Notes under the pieces: generated by a model
Seen by the model: the letters and a program-made list of their open reading frames with translations, nothing else
Told to the model about the DNA's origin: nothing
Database searches by the model: none
Source: CAYGZC01 sp964354225
GTDB taxonomy: Bacteria; Bacteroidota; Ignavibacteria; UBA10030; SZUA-254
Assembly (NCBI GenBank): GCA_964354225.1
Contig: CAYGZC010000017.1
Location: forward strand, 1 to 59,581
Reading direction: 5' to 3'
DNA length: 59,581 nt
Shown: positions 25,782 to 34,651 of the stretch, in pieces
Numbering within the stretch: position 1 is the first letter of the stretch
How the letters are laid out: each line of letters opens with the position of its first letter
Translations under genes and position numbers: made by a program

Positions 25782-26002
25782 GTGGATTAGGAAAACATAA
25801 AGCTTCGATAAAAATTTAATCATATTCCATTTTATTGTCAAGGATCGTTTACTCCATTTACCCGTTTATTTCTACTTCCCATAGCGGAGACAAACAAACG
25901 GTGAATGACATTTCTCATACGGGTATTGTTGATTTATTGTTGATTCACTACTTTATATGCGGGAATACTTCTAAATCAAGGAGACACACATCAGAATCCC
26001 AG

Positions 26003-26032
26003 GGGTGACTTACCTTCGGTCACCCTTTTTTT
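26003..26032 (+). terminator. Orphan rho-independent terminator on the plus strand
   Basis: The perfect stem GGGTGAC (26003-26009) and GTCACCC (26019-26025) is followed by seven T. It points in the plus direction, opposite to lat and dnaG, and no plus-strand gene precedes it. A short untranslated RNA ending here is possible. Confidence 0.6.
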
Positions 26033-26039
26033 ATTTCGG

Positions 26040-27911
26040 TTAGCCCTTCAATTGCTTTTTGAGTGTTTCGATCTCATTCGAAATTTGAGTCCGGAGTTGT
26101 TCGGCGTGCACACCATATGGACTGGTATCCTCACCCTGGAGTGCTGCATCTTTCTGTTGTCTCCGAATCTCTTCCAGTATTCGTTTTCCGCCGAGTTCCT
26201 TGATTTTCAGGATTGAATCGATCGCGATACGAAGCGGATTGGCTGGTTGGAAACGCCCATCTGCCGTGGCCTCCTTACTCATTTGGTACTTGCTGAAGAT
26301 GACTTCGGCGATAAGTTTTTGATATGATTGATCCTCAATTTCATTAATCAGTGCTGATGAATCGAATGGCTGCCCCTCTTCTAAATGATTGAACAATATC
26401 TCAACCAGCACCTTCAATTGTGGATGTGTGAAATCATCCAACGTGATGTGTTGTGAAACTATTTTAATAACATCTATCCCTCCTTCTAACATAGCATGTA
26501 TCAAATTACGCTCGACCTCCGGAATATCTAAAGCAGTGCGTTCAGGAACATTCACATCTTCTTCCCCAATCGCCGGGATAGATTGCACAAACCGATCTTT
26601 GGAATATCTTGATTTATCACCGATGATTTTTTCCAATTCACTATACAATGTCGATTCATACAATCTGTATTTCACAGCGACTTGTTTTATGCAGAAATTC
26701 CGTTTTAGTTCATCCTTCATTTTCGCAATCGTTTGGACGATCGCCCGTACCGTCTGTGCCTGACCTTCAGGTGTTGTCAGTTTACCTTGCTTCTGATATT
26801 CCTGTGCTATAAAATCAATAAACGATACTGATCCGTCCAAAAGTTTTACGAATGCATCTTTTCCTTTTTTCCGAACAAACGAATCAGGATCTTCACCCTC
26901 AGATAATGTTGCAACTCTGACGTCAAGATCGTTCTCTAAAATTAAATCAACTCCTCGGAGCGCTGCTTTTGATCCGGCAGAGTCAGCATCGTACATGATT
27001 GTGATATTCTTCGTGTATCGGCTGATCAACTGGATTTGCTCATGAGTAAGTGCCGTACCGCTTGAAGCGACTACATTTTTAATCCCTACTTTATACACAC
27101 TGATCAGATCGGCGTATCCTTCTACAAGGATGGCAAAATCCTTATCGCGGATTTCATCTTTAGATTGATAAAGTCCGTACAAGATTCTGCTTTTATTATA
27201 GATTAAAGTTTCAGGAGAGTTGATATATTTCCCAAGCGGATCGTCTTCCAATAATTTACGCGCGCCGAAGCCCAGAACCCTGCCTGTTATGGAGAAGATC
27301 GGGAACATTGCCCGTCCGCGGAAGTAATCGTGACACGTGCCATCATCACGTTTTCGTACAAGTCCCGCTTTTTCTAACAACTCAAGTGAAAAATTTCTTT
27401 CCTTTGCATAATCGATTAAAGCTTCCCACGAGTTGGGCGAATATCCAAGTCCAAACGAACGGATAGTGTCATCAGTAAATCCCCGCTTGTGAAAATATTC
27501 GACAGCAAATTTTCCTTCACCTGTTTCAGTCAACGACTTATAGTAGAACAAACCAGCTTCTTTGCAGACATTATACAACTCTTCTTGTTCACTCGCCCGG
27601 GCATCATCTTCCGATGAATATGTTGGCATTGTTATACCTGCTTTTTCCGCAAGCGAGCGCACTGCCTCAACAAAAGAAACCTTCTCATATTCCATCACAA
27701 ATGTTATCACATTTCCCCCCACACCGCAGCCGAAGCAATGATACATCTGCCGCTCGGGTGATACGTTGAAAGAAGGAGTTTTTTCCTGATGGAAAGGACA
27801 TAATCCAAGAAAATTCTTACCCCGTTTTTTCAACGGGATAAATGAACCGATATGATCTACAATATCGGTGGCGTTACGGATTTCCTCTATTTTTTCGGGG
27901 GGTATTCGCAC
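26040..27911 (-). CDS. dnaG: DNA primase
   Basis: DnaG makes RNA primers at the replication fork. Counting from the GTG at 27911 (VRIPPEKIEEIRNATDIVDHIGS), the ~623 residues contain the CHC2 zinc finger (CPFHQEKTPSF...HCFGCG). The catalytic core follows, with FGARKL, the TOPRIM motif VEGYADLISVYKVGIKNVVASSGTAL and YDADSAGSKAALRG, then a C-terminal helicase-binding domain. The frame is open to 28034, but the extra N-terminal residues do not match the family. It stands as a single gene. Confidence 0.96.
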   Translation of the reverse strand: MRIPPEKIEEIRNATDIVDHIGSFIPLKKRGKNFLGLCPFHQEKTPSFNVSPERQMYHCFGCGVGGNVITFVMEYEKVSFVEAVRSLAEKAGITMPTYSSEDDARASEQEELYNVCKEAGLFYYKSLTETGEGKFAVEYFHKRGFTDDTIRSFGLGYSPNSWEALIDYAKERNFSLELLEKAGLVRKRDDGTCHDYFRGRAMFPIFSITGRVLGFGARKLLEDDPLGKYINSPETLIYNKSRILYGLYQSKDEIRDKDFAILVEGYADLISVYKVGIKNVVASSGTALTHEQIQLISRYTKNITIMYDADSAGSKAALRGVDLILENDLDVRVATLSEGEDPDSFVRKKGKDAFVKLLDGSVSFIDFIAQEYQKQGKLTTPEGQAQTVRAIVQTIAKMKDELKRNFCIKQVAVKYRLYESTLYSELEKIIGDKSRYSKDRFVQSIPAIGEEDVNVPERTALDIPEVERNLIHAMLEGGIDVIKIVSQHITLDDFTHPQLKVLVEILFNHLEEGQPFDSSALINEIEDQSYQKLIAEVIFSKYQMSKEATADGRFQPANPLRIAIDSILKIKELGGKRILEEIRRQQKDAALQGEDTSPYGVHAEQLRTQISNEIETLKKQLKG

Positions 27912-28146
27912 AAATGAATGTATCAAAATTGAACGCAGAATGCAAAATATTTGGATTTGACATTTGCCTCTTGAATTGATATTATACTCTGCGTAACTTA
28001 TTTTATACGACTCATAGGAAAGACATGCTGTCAATAGAGACTAAAAAATGTAATAATCATGGTACTGGAAGAATTGTAAACAATCTCTAAAAGTTGCGAG
28101 CTTGGCGAGAAACAATTTCACGCGAAGATCACAAAGGAGAAACATT

Positions 28147-30819
28147 ATGCAAGAGGATAAAACACAAAAACTCTTAGACGAATCCGAGCGCTCCCGACTC
28201 GCGTTGTTAAGCGCTTTAGAGGATCAAAAGAAAATTGAAGAAAAATTACACGAAAGCGAAAATTTACTCAAAGAATCTCAGATCATCGCGAGCTTGGGCA
28301 GTTATATTTTGGATATCCCCACCGGGTTGTGGAAAAGTTCGTACGTGCTTGATAAGGTATTTGGGATAGACGAAGCATACCAACGCTCGGTGGAAGGATG
28401 GGTGGCCCTGACCCATCCCGACGACCGCAAAATGATGGTTGACTACTTTAGAAACGAAGTTCTTGGCAAGAGCCGGAATTTCGACAAGGAATACCGCATC
28501 GTCCGTCACGACAACCAAGCCGAACGCTGGGTGCATGGATTAGGCAAACTGGAATTCAATGCCCAAGGGTGCCCCTTGAAAATGCACGGCACGATCCAGG
28601 ACATCACCGAGCGCAAGAAAACGGAGGAAGCGTTGAAAAAAGAGGAGGCTGAGTATAGGATGATCCTTGATTCTTCGCCGATTATAGTATTTTATAAAGA
28701 CCGAGAAGGTAGATTCTTACGTGTTAACAAAATATTCGCTGATATGCTCAATATGTCCAAAGAGAAATTCACGGGGAAGACGGTCTTCGATCTCTATTCC
28801 GCTGATATTGCACGAGAGATGATGAATGATGACCAACAGGTCCTGGAATCAGGGAAACCTAAGCTTAACATAATAGAGCAGTATGAAAGCAAGCAAGGCA
28901 AGCGATGGGTGCAGACCGACAAGATCCCGACCTTCGACGTTAACGGCAAGGTGATAGGCCTTGTAGGTTTTGCCCAGGACATCACCGAACGCAAGCAGGT
29001 GGAAAATGAATTGATACGTAGCGAACGGCAATTAAGCGAAGCCCAATCTATTGCACGTCTAGGCAGTTGGGAATGGAATATCCTTGCGAATGTGACCGAA
29101 TGGTCAAGTGAACTCTACAATATCTTTGGTATTACACCTAAATTATTGGTTCCCAATGCCTACGAAGGATTCTTGAACCGTGTCCACCCGCTGGACCGGG
29201 AGCGCGTTGCCCATGTTATGGAGCAGGCTCTTGCCACAAAGGAATCTTTTAGCATTGACTATAGAATTGTTCGGCCCGATGGCATTGAACGATATATCCA
29301 TGCAAGAGTCCGGGTAATCACTGACCGCGACGGACAGGTCGTTCGAATGCAAGGCAGTTCACAGGATATCACCGAGCGCAAGCATGTGGAAGAAATGCTG
29401 CGCGAGTCTGAGACTGAATATCGTTTACTCTTCGAGAGCAGTCTGGACACGATTTTGCTCACCGCGCCAGATGGTCGCATCCTGAAAGCTAATCCTGAAG
29501 CTTGTAGAACTTTTGGAAGAACTGAGGAAGAATTACAACAACTCGGTTGGGCAGGTTTGGTTGACTCGACCGACCCACGCTTGGAGGCAGCGTTGGAAGA
29601 ACGCCTCCGCACCGGTCGGTTCAAAGGCGAACTCACATTGGTACGTAAAGACGGGACTAAATTCCCCGCGGAGGCATCTACAATTGCTTTTAAGAACATC
29701 AATGGTGAAGAATATACTAGCAGCAGCATCCGCGATATAACCACACGCAAGCAAGCAGAGGAGGCACTGCGTGAGAGTGAGACAAAATTCCGTGCAGTTG
29801 CAGATACCAGCGTGGCTGGAATATTCATTTATCAAGGCGAGAAGTTTATTTATGCTAATCCCGCAACCGAAACGATTACCGGATTTACATCAGAGGAATT
29901 TTTAGAAAAGCGTTTCTGGGAAATTGTTCACCCTGATTTTCGTGAGACGGTAAAATATCGTGGTCTTGCACGCCAGCACGGTGAATCAGTTCCTCCACGA
30001 TACGAATTCAAGATTCTGACAAAGAGCAGTGAAGAACGCTGGCTCGATTTTGGTGTAGGTATGATTCACGTGGGTGGAAAACCCGCCGCATTGGGTGTCG
30101 CATTCGACATCACCGAAAGGAAGAAAGTCGAGAATCAGCTCAATGCTTCGTACCAACAGATGCGGCAGTTGACAGCACGGCTGCACGCAGTTAAAGAAGA
30201 AGAAAGCGCGCGCATTGCTCGTGAAATACACGACGAATTGGGACAGACATTAACGGGCATTAAGATGGACTTATCCTTTTTAGAGGAAGCTCTCATCGAG
30301 AACTATGAATGTGAAAAAACTAATCCATTGATCAAAAAACTCAACTCGATGTCAGAATTGGCAGATGGTGCTATCCAAACAGTCAGGAAAATTGCAACCG
30401 AGCTTCGACCTGCAATTTTAGATAGTATGGGGATTTCAGCTGCAATCGAGTGGCAGGCAGAAGAGCTTGAACACAGAACAGGCATCAAGTGTAAGTACAC
30501 ACCAACGCTGGAGAACCTTGAGTTAGACCGGGAGCATTCAACTGCTATATTCCGCATCCTCCAGGAATCACTGACCAATATCGTCCGTCATGCAAAAGCA
30601 ACTAAAGTTAATATTACATTCAAGGAAGAAGCAGATGGACTCGTTTTAGAGATACAGGATAACGGAAAAGGGATTTCCAAAAACGATATGAACAAGAAAA
30701 ATTCGTTTGGTCTGCTTGGTATGAAAGAACGTGCGTGGCTATTAGGCGGAAATATCAATATCCAAGGCGTTCAAGGAAAAGGAACTACCATAGAATTGAA
30801 GATACCCCTGAAAAGATGA
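28147..30819 (+). CDS. Multi-PAS sensor histidine kinase (NarX/DegS class)
   Basis: This 890-residue soluble kinase has no transmembrane segment. Five PAS/PAC units follow one another after a short coiled coil, each ending in DITERK or DITTRK. Then come a HisKA_3 dimerisation domain with phosphoacceptor His695 (REIHDELGQ) and a HATPase_c domain (NIVRHAKATK, DNGKGI, GLLGMKERAWLLGG). The ATG at 28147 has AAGGAG eight bases upstream; earlier in-frame codons lack one. It probably phosphorylates the NarL-type regulator encoded 300 bases downstream. The signal, perhaps redox or a ligand bound in a PAS pocket, is unknown. Confidence 0.92.
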   Translation: MQEDKTQKLLDESERSRLALLSALEDQKKIEEKLHESENLLKESQIIASLGSYILDIPTGLWKSSYVLDKVFGIDEAYQRSVEGWVALTHPDDRKMMVDYFRNEVLGKSRNFDKEYRIVRHDNQAERWVHGLGKLEFNAQGCPLKMHGTIQDITERKKTEEALKKEEAEYRMILDSSPIIVFYKDREGRFLRVNKIFADMLNMSKEKFTGKTVFDLYSADIAREMMNDDQQVLESGKPKLNIIEQYESKQGKRWVQTDKIPTFDVNGKVIGLVGFAQDITERKQVENELIRSERQLSEAQSIARLGSWEWNILANVTEWSSELYNIFGITPKLLVPNAYEGFLNRVHPLDRERVAHVMEQALATKESFSIDYRIVRPDGIERYIHARVRVITDRDGQVVRMQGSSQDITERKHVEEMLRESETEYRLLFESSLDTILLTAPDGRILKANPEACRTFGRTEEELQQLGWAGLVDSTDPRLEAALEERLRTGRFKGELTLVRKDGTKFPAEASTIAFKNINGEEYTSSSIRDITTRKQAEEALRESETKFRAVADTSVAGIFIYQGEKFIYANPATETITGFTSEEFLEKRFWEIVHPDFRETVKYRGLARQHGESVPPRYEFKILTKSSEERWLDFGVGMIHVGGKPAALGVAFDITERKKVENQLNASYQQMRQLTARLHAVKEEESARIAREIHDELGQTLTGIKMDLSFLEEALIENYECEKTNPLIKKLNSMSELADGAIQTVRKIATELRPAILDSMGISAAIEWQAEELEHRTGIKCKYTPTLENLELDREHSTAIFRILQESLTNIVRHAKATKVNITFKEEADGLVLEIQDNGKGISKNDMNKKNSFGLLGMKERAWLLGGNINIQGVQGKGTTIELKIPLKR

Positions 30820-31117
30820 ATGGGAGAAATGAGATACGGAGAATGGGCGAAAGAAATATAGATTTAACTTGAAATTGTATTCAGATGTTAGTATATTGAC
30901 CTTCGAGGTAAGGAGAGATTAGAAAAAGCATATGATAAAATTCTTAGATAAATATTTCGAATGATTGAGGGATCAGGGAAATGGATTCTCAACAAAAAAT
31001 ATTTCGCTTCACATTAATCTCGCTTCCCTTTCCCCCTTTTCACCGGGTCGCCGCTGCTACCATTATTCGTTTCCCTAGTTCAGTTATTCATCAAAAACTT
31101 TTTGATTATTTAATGTT

Positions 31118-31759
31118 ATGATAAAAGTACTTATAGCAGACGATCATCCCATTGTAAGGGAAGGTTTGAAACAGATATTAAGCAAAGCAACCGATATGGT
31201 TGTGGGTGGTGAAGCTCTGAATGGGCAGGAAGTGTTGGATAAAGTCCGTAGCGAAAAGTGGGATGTCATCATTCTTGATTTAAACATGCCCGGTAAAGAT
31301 GGATTTGAAGTACTGAAAGAAATCAGGCGTGAAAAATCGAAATTGCCTATTCTGATTCTCAGTATCCAATCGGAAGAGCAGATCGGAGTTCGTGTGTTAA
31401 GGGCGGGGGCTTCCGGCTTTTTAAGTAAAGAAAGCGCTCCCGAAGAACTGCTCAATGCAATACGAAAAATTCATTCAGGCGGGAAATTTGTCAGCGCTTC
31501 TCTCGCCGAGCGACTCGCGATGGAAGTTGAAGCGAAGACAGATGAAGATCCTCACAAACTCCTTTCTAACCGTGAGTATCAGGTTCTTTGTTTGATCGCT
31601 TCCGGTAAAACTATCAATGAAATCGCAGATCAACTTTCCATCAGCGATAAAACTGTTCGAACCTATCGCGAACGTCTGCTGGAGAAGATGAAACTGAAAA
31701 ATGATGTCGAGCTTACTCACTATGCCATTCAACATAAACTTATAGAGCCCTTGAGTTAG
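31118..31759 (+). CDS. NarL/FixJ-family response regulator
   Basis: This 213-residue transcription regulator has a receiver domain (acidic pair Asp8/Asp9, phosphoacceptor Asp54 in ILDLNMPGKDG, Lys in FLSKESAPEE). A LuxR-type HTH follows (LSNREYQVLCLIASGKTINEIADQLSIS..TVRTYRERLLEKM). It is the likely partner of the HisKA_3 kinase just upstream, as in DegS/DegU-type pairs. Target genes are not visible. Confidence 0.94.
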   Translation: MIKVLIADDHPIVREGLKQILSKATDMVVGGEALNGQEVLDKVRSEKWDVIILDLNMPGKDGFEVLKEIRREKSKLPILILSIQSEEQIGVRVLRAGASGFLSKESAPEELLNAIRKIHSGGKFVSASLAERLAMEVEAKTDEDPHKLLSNREYQVLCLIASGKTINEIADQLSISDKTVRTYRERLLEKMKLKNDVELTHYAIQHKLIEPLS

Positions 31760-31777
31760 TTTCATCATCACAAATCG

Positions 31778-31803
31778 CTTGCTTCGACAGCCGTCGAAGC
31801 AAG
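31778..31803. terminator. Perfect 11-bp hairpin after the response regulator
   Basis: CTTGCTTCGAC (31778-31788) and GTCGAAGCAAG (31793-31803) flank the loop AGCC. It lies 19 bases after the stop but has no T-run, so it may be an mRNA-stabilising hairpin or a copy of a dispersed palindrome. I see nothing else in the 31760-32093 gap. Confidence 0.55.
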
Positions 31804-32093
31804 TAACAATAAAACCGATTTATTACCCGATCTGGTGGATCCCATAGAATAGTAGGGAGTGACGGCACATGAAGATTCCCTCCATTTTTATAATATCATC
31901 CTTTCTAATCCAAACTAACGTATTCAATAGTTCCTTCTTAAGATATTTTAATCATTTTGTAGTCTAACAATTACATCTAATTCGTAAACTGACCACGCAA
32001 TAATCCGCCTTATTCCAATTGATTCCAGGTACTGATTCTCAATATATTGGTAGTAATAAATATTTCCCAATATTTTTCGAGTAAGGATAAAAA

Positions 32094-32474
32094 ATGGAAA
32101 ATAAAAAAGTTTGTATCGTGGACGATTCACAAGTGATCCGGGATCGGCTTACCGCAAGACTTGAAACTCTTGAAGGTATTGGGAGCATAAAGCAAGCCGC
32201 CGATGTTTCTTCAGCTTATACTGCACTCCGAACAGAAATACCGGATATCGTTATCCTTGATATCCAGTTACCTGATGGGAGCGGTATCGATGTTCTTTCA
32301 AAAATAAAAAAAGAAAATTCGCACATCATCGTCATCATGTTGACGAACTACCCATATTCGATAATTCGGCGACGGTGCTTTGAGCTTGGCGCGGATTATT
32401 TTTTTGATAAATCAACTGAATTCGATCAAGTGCTAAAAGTTTTTGAAACTTTGAAACAAGAAATAATTAACTGA
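32094..32474 (+). CDS. Stand-alone receiver-domain protein (CheY-like)
   Basis: This single 126-residue receiver domain has acidic residues Asp10/Asp11 (IVDDSQ), phosphoacceptor Asp56 (ILDIQLPDGSG), Thr in MLTNYP and Lys in FFDKSTEFDQ. There is no output domain, so it would act by protein contact or as a phosphate relay. AAGGAT precedes the ATG by about six bases. A broken receiver gene follows at 32700, and a kinase/regulator pair precedes it. Confidence 0.9.
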   Translation: MENKKVCIVDDSQVIRDRLTARLETLEGIGSIKQAADVSSAYTALRTEIPDIVILDIQLPDGSGIDVLSKIKKENSHIIVIMLTNYPYSIIRRRCFELGADYFFDKSTEFDQVLKVFETLKQEIIN

Positions 32475-32513
32475 GTAGACAACAGATCGACCGTAATCAA
32501 AATATGTTTTTGT

Positions 32514-32584
32514 GTGAGTCCAGCGCTTCCCCTTCGATTTCAAGCCGCCTCCACTTGAATCGGCTGCTGGGCTCACCTTTTTTT
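32514..32584 (+). terminator. Two-stem rho-independent terminator
   Basis: The outer stem GTGAGTCCAGC (32514-32524) and GCTGGGCTCAC (32566-32576) has one G-U pair. It encloses an inner stem between 32535-32544 and 32554-32562, and a run of seven T follows. It ends the receiver-protein transcript. The large, well-formed loop is longer than usual for a simple terminator. Confidence 0.8.
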
Positions 32585-32699
32585 AATGCTATGGTAAGTT
32601 TTTATGAGCTATAGTAATGAATGGATAATAGAAAAAATTATTAGGGGGAAATAAAATTATAAAAAAACAATCGATTATAATATTACTAGTGTAGAGAAA

Positions 32700-33000
32700 T
32701 GACCAGCAGTTACCCGGCTGGTTCAAGAGTTTTAAAGAGAAGAAAAACATCCAAAATATGAGTTCGTGTATATCGAGGGGTTAAACGACGCATGCAGGTA
32801 TTCCGGGAAGTTAAATGTCGATGTAGTTTACCTTGATATCAAGTTACCAGATTCATAGGGCACGGATACCGTTAAACATACAACTAAAGCAGCCCCATAC
32901 CTTCCAATCATCTCACTAACAGGTTTGAATAATGACGGACTATTAATACAAGCCTTTAAAGCAGGGGCACAGGATTATTTAACCACCGCTTTTGCCGGCA
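32700..33000 (+). pseudogene. Broken receiver-domain gene
   Basis: One frame reads HPKYEFVYIEGLND, then VDVVYLDIKLPDS, a TAG stop at 32856-32858, and on through APYLPIISLTGLNNDG and AFKAGAQDYLTTAFAG. This is the central and C-terminal part of a response-regulator receiver, with phosphoacceptor Asp in YLDIKLPD. Another stop (32733-32735) interrupts the upstream part. No start with a ribosome site is seen. It runs up to the 3' end of the convergent kamA gene. Confidence 0.75.
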
Positions 33001-33007
33001 AAATATA

Positions 33008-34150
33008 TTATACTTCCGACTCCACCTTCTCTTTCTTGAAATCTTTTCTCCACTTTCCATTTTTTCGTAGAAAGGGTTTCTCAACTGGTGGATGATGGTT
33101 TAGCGGTTCTTCTTCAAGATCTGGATAAGTGAAGATTTCGTATTTGTAATTGCGAAGGATAATATTTTTTCCTGCTCTGCCGATAACATATTGTGGTAGT
33201 ATCGGTATCTTCCCACCGCCGCCGGGCGCGTCAATCACATAATACGGAATTGCAAGTCCGGATGTCGTTCCTCTAAGCTTATCCATGATCTCCAATCCTT
33301 TACTCACCGGTGTGCGGAAATGATCTGTGCCTTTAGTGATATCTGCCTGATACATGTAATATGGACGTACACGCATCGTTAAAAGTTTCCGCATTAACTC
33401 AAGCATTACGTCTGAATTATCGTTCACACCTTTCATGAGCACTACTTGATTCCCGATAGGGATACCGGCATCCGCAAGCATCTCACATGCACGTTTCGCT
33501 TCGGGCGTGCATTCCCATGGATGATTGAAATGAGTATTCACAAATACGGGATGATACTTTTTTAGCATCTTGCATAACTTCGGTGTAATCCGTTGGGGTA
33601 ATACACATGGCATTTTCGTACCAAGCCGAATAATCTCGACGTGTGAAATATTCCTTAAGCCCTTGAGAACACGCTCCAGCAAATAATCCGTCAACATCAA
33701 TGGATCGCCCCCTGAAAGAATAACATCGCGTATCTCAGGATGTTTTGCAATGTAATCAATTCCACCCTGGATGTATTTCATATTGATTTTTTTCGAATCC
33801 CCAACCTTCCGCTTTCGGGTACAAAAGCGGCAGTACATCGAACACTGACTGGTTGTAAGAAAAAGTACTCTATCGGGATAACGATGAACTATACTCGGCA
33901 CCGGGCTGTGTGAATCCTCAGCCAGCGGGTCTTCAAGTAAACCATCGTTCTCTAATTCTCGCGCATCCGGTATACATTGAAGCCAGATCGGATCTCCTTT
34001 GAATCTGATCAAGCTCAAATAATAAGGATTGATGCGAATGTGAAATAACGAGTTGAGTTTGTCTGCCAACTCTTTGTCAAATCCAAAGCGCTCAACTAAA
34101 TCGTTCGCACTGTCAACGCTCTGACGCAGCATATCTTGCCAAATTTCCAT
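33008..34150 (-). CDS. kamA: Lysine 2,3-aminomutase (KamA-type radical SAM enzyme)
   Basis: This 380-residue radical SAM/PLP enzyme is predicted to turn L-lysine into L-beta-lysine. The cluster motif is CSMYCRFC (Cys103, 107, 110). Arg112 in CTRKR matches the carboxylate-binding arginine. The PLP lysine is Lys314 in APGGGGK. Both aspartates that hold the lysine side chain in the clostridial enzyme are present: Asp270 (YQADITKG) and Asp307 (VIDAPGG). Those differ in glutamate mutases. It is shorter at the C terminus than the ~416-residue clostridial form. It is the last gene of a four-gene operon with a GNAT enzyme and two ATP-grasp ligases. Confidence 0.9.
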   Translation of the reverse strand: MEIWQDMLRQSVDSANDLVERFGFDKELADKLNSLFHIRINPYYLSLIRFKGDPIWLQCIPDARELENDGLLEDPLAEDSHSPVPSIVHRYPDRVLFLTTSQCSMYCRFCTRKRKVGDSKKINMKYIQGGIDYIAKHPEIRDVILSGGDPLMLTDYLLERVLKGLRNISHVEIIRLGTKMPCVLPQRITPKLCKMLKKYHPVFVNTHFNHPWECTPEAKRACEMLADAGIPIGNQVVLMKGVNDNSDVMLELMRKLLTMRVRPYYMYQADITKGTDHFRTPVSKGLEIMDKLRGTTSGLAIPYYVIDAPGGGGKIPILPQYVIGRAGKNIILRNYKYEIFTYPDLEEEPLNHHPPVEKPFLRKNGKWRKDFKKEKVESEV

Positions 34151-34153
34151 AAA

Positions 34154-34651
34154 CTAATGTAAAACTCCAGATTGTGAGACATATTTTCCGTAGACGACGA
34201 GATCGTCATCTTTTTTATAATAATCTTTGATTCGAGCAAGCTCCTTATACCCTGCTCTTAAATAAAACTTTCTCGTATTTTCATATTTCGGTTGCGATGA
34301 AGTTTCAGCGACCACCAAATGACCACCCCGCGCACCGACTAGTGACTCTGCATGATCGAGCAGCTGCTTCCCTATTCCATTATTATGGATGGATGGTTTC
34401 ACAGCAATCCAATAAAGATCGTATGTGCCAATTGTTAGTGGAGTCGGTCCAACGCAATAATAACCAAGGACATTGCCGTCTTGAGAAACACCCGAATAAA
34501 TCATATAATCATTTTGGAAAGGATTGTTGAGTGCAGTATCGATCAATTCTAACGCTACCTGAATTTCCTCTTTTGTGAATACGGAGGTTTCCTCGAGGAT
34601 TATTCGAATCGGATATTTATCTGTTGGTTGGAGTTGTCGAATCGTAATCAA
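34154..34651 (-). CDS. GNAT-family N-acetyltransferase
   Basis: This 165-residue acetyl-CoA-dependent transferase has the motif A region (LYWIAVKPSIHNNGIGKQLLDHAE) and the C-terminal NTRKFYLRAGYKELARIKDYY. It lies 3 bases before kamA and overlaps the ATP-grasp gene by 4, so all are made together. The position suggests acetylation of an amino group on the product of this operon, such as beta-lysine or a lysine-derived amide. It is much shorter than the known beta-lysine acetyltransferase AblB (~270 residues), so it is not simply that enzyme. Confidence 0.85.
   Translation of the reverse strand: MITIRQLQPTDKYPIRIILEETSVFTKEEIQVALELIDTALNNPFQNDYMIYSGVSQDGNVLGYYCVGPTPLTIGTYDLYWIAVKPSIHNNGIGKQLLDHAESLVGARGGHLVVAETSSQPKYENTRKFYLRAGYKELARIKDYYKKDDDLVVYGKYVSQSGVLH

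Noticed and set aside
29259..29828. 189-residue minus-strand ORF
   Set aside because: It is antisense to the PAS kinase and Ser/Arg-rich, typical of a shadow frame.
33008..34150. EF-P lysine aminomutase EpmB or glutamate 2,3-aminomutase
   Set aside because: No efp or epmA is adjacent, and both lysine side-chain aspartates are present where glutamate mutases differ.
34154..34651. AblB beta-lysine acetyltransferase
   Set aside because: It is about 100 residues too short; only the general GNAT motifs fit.
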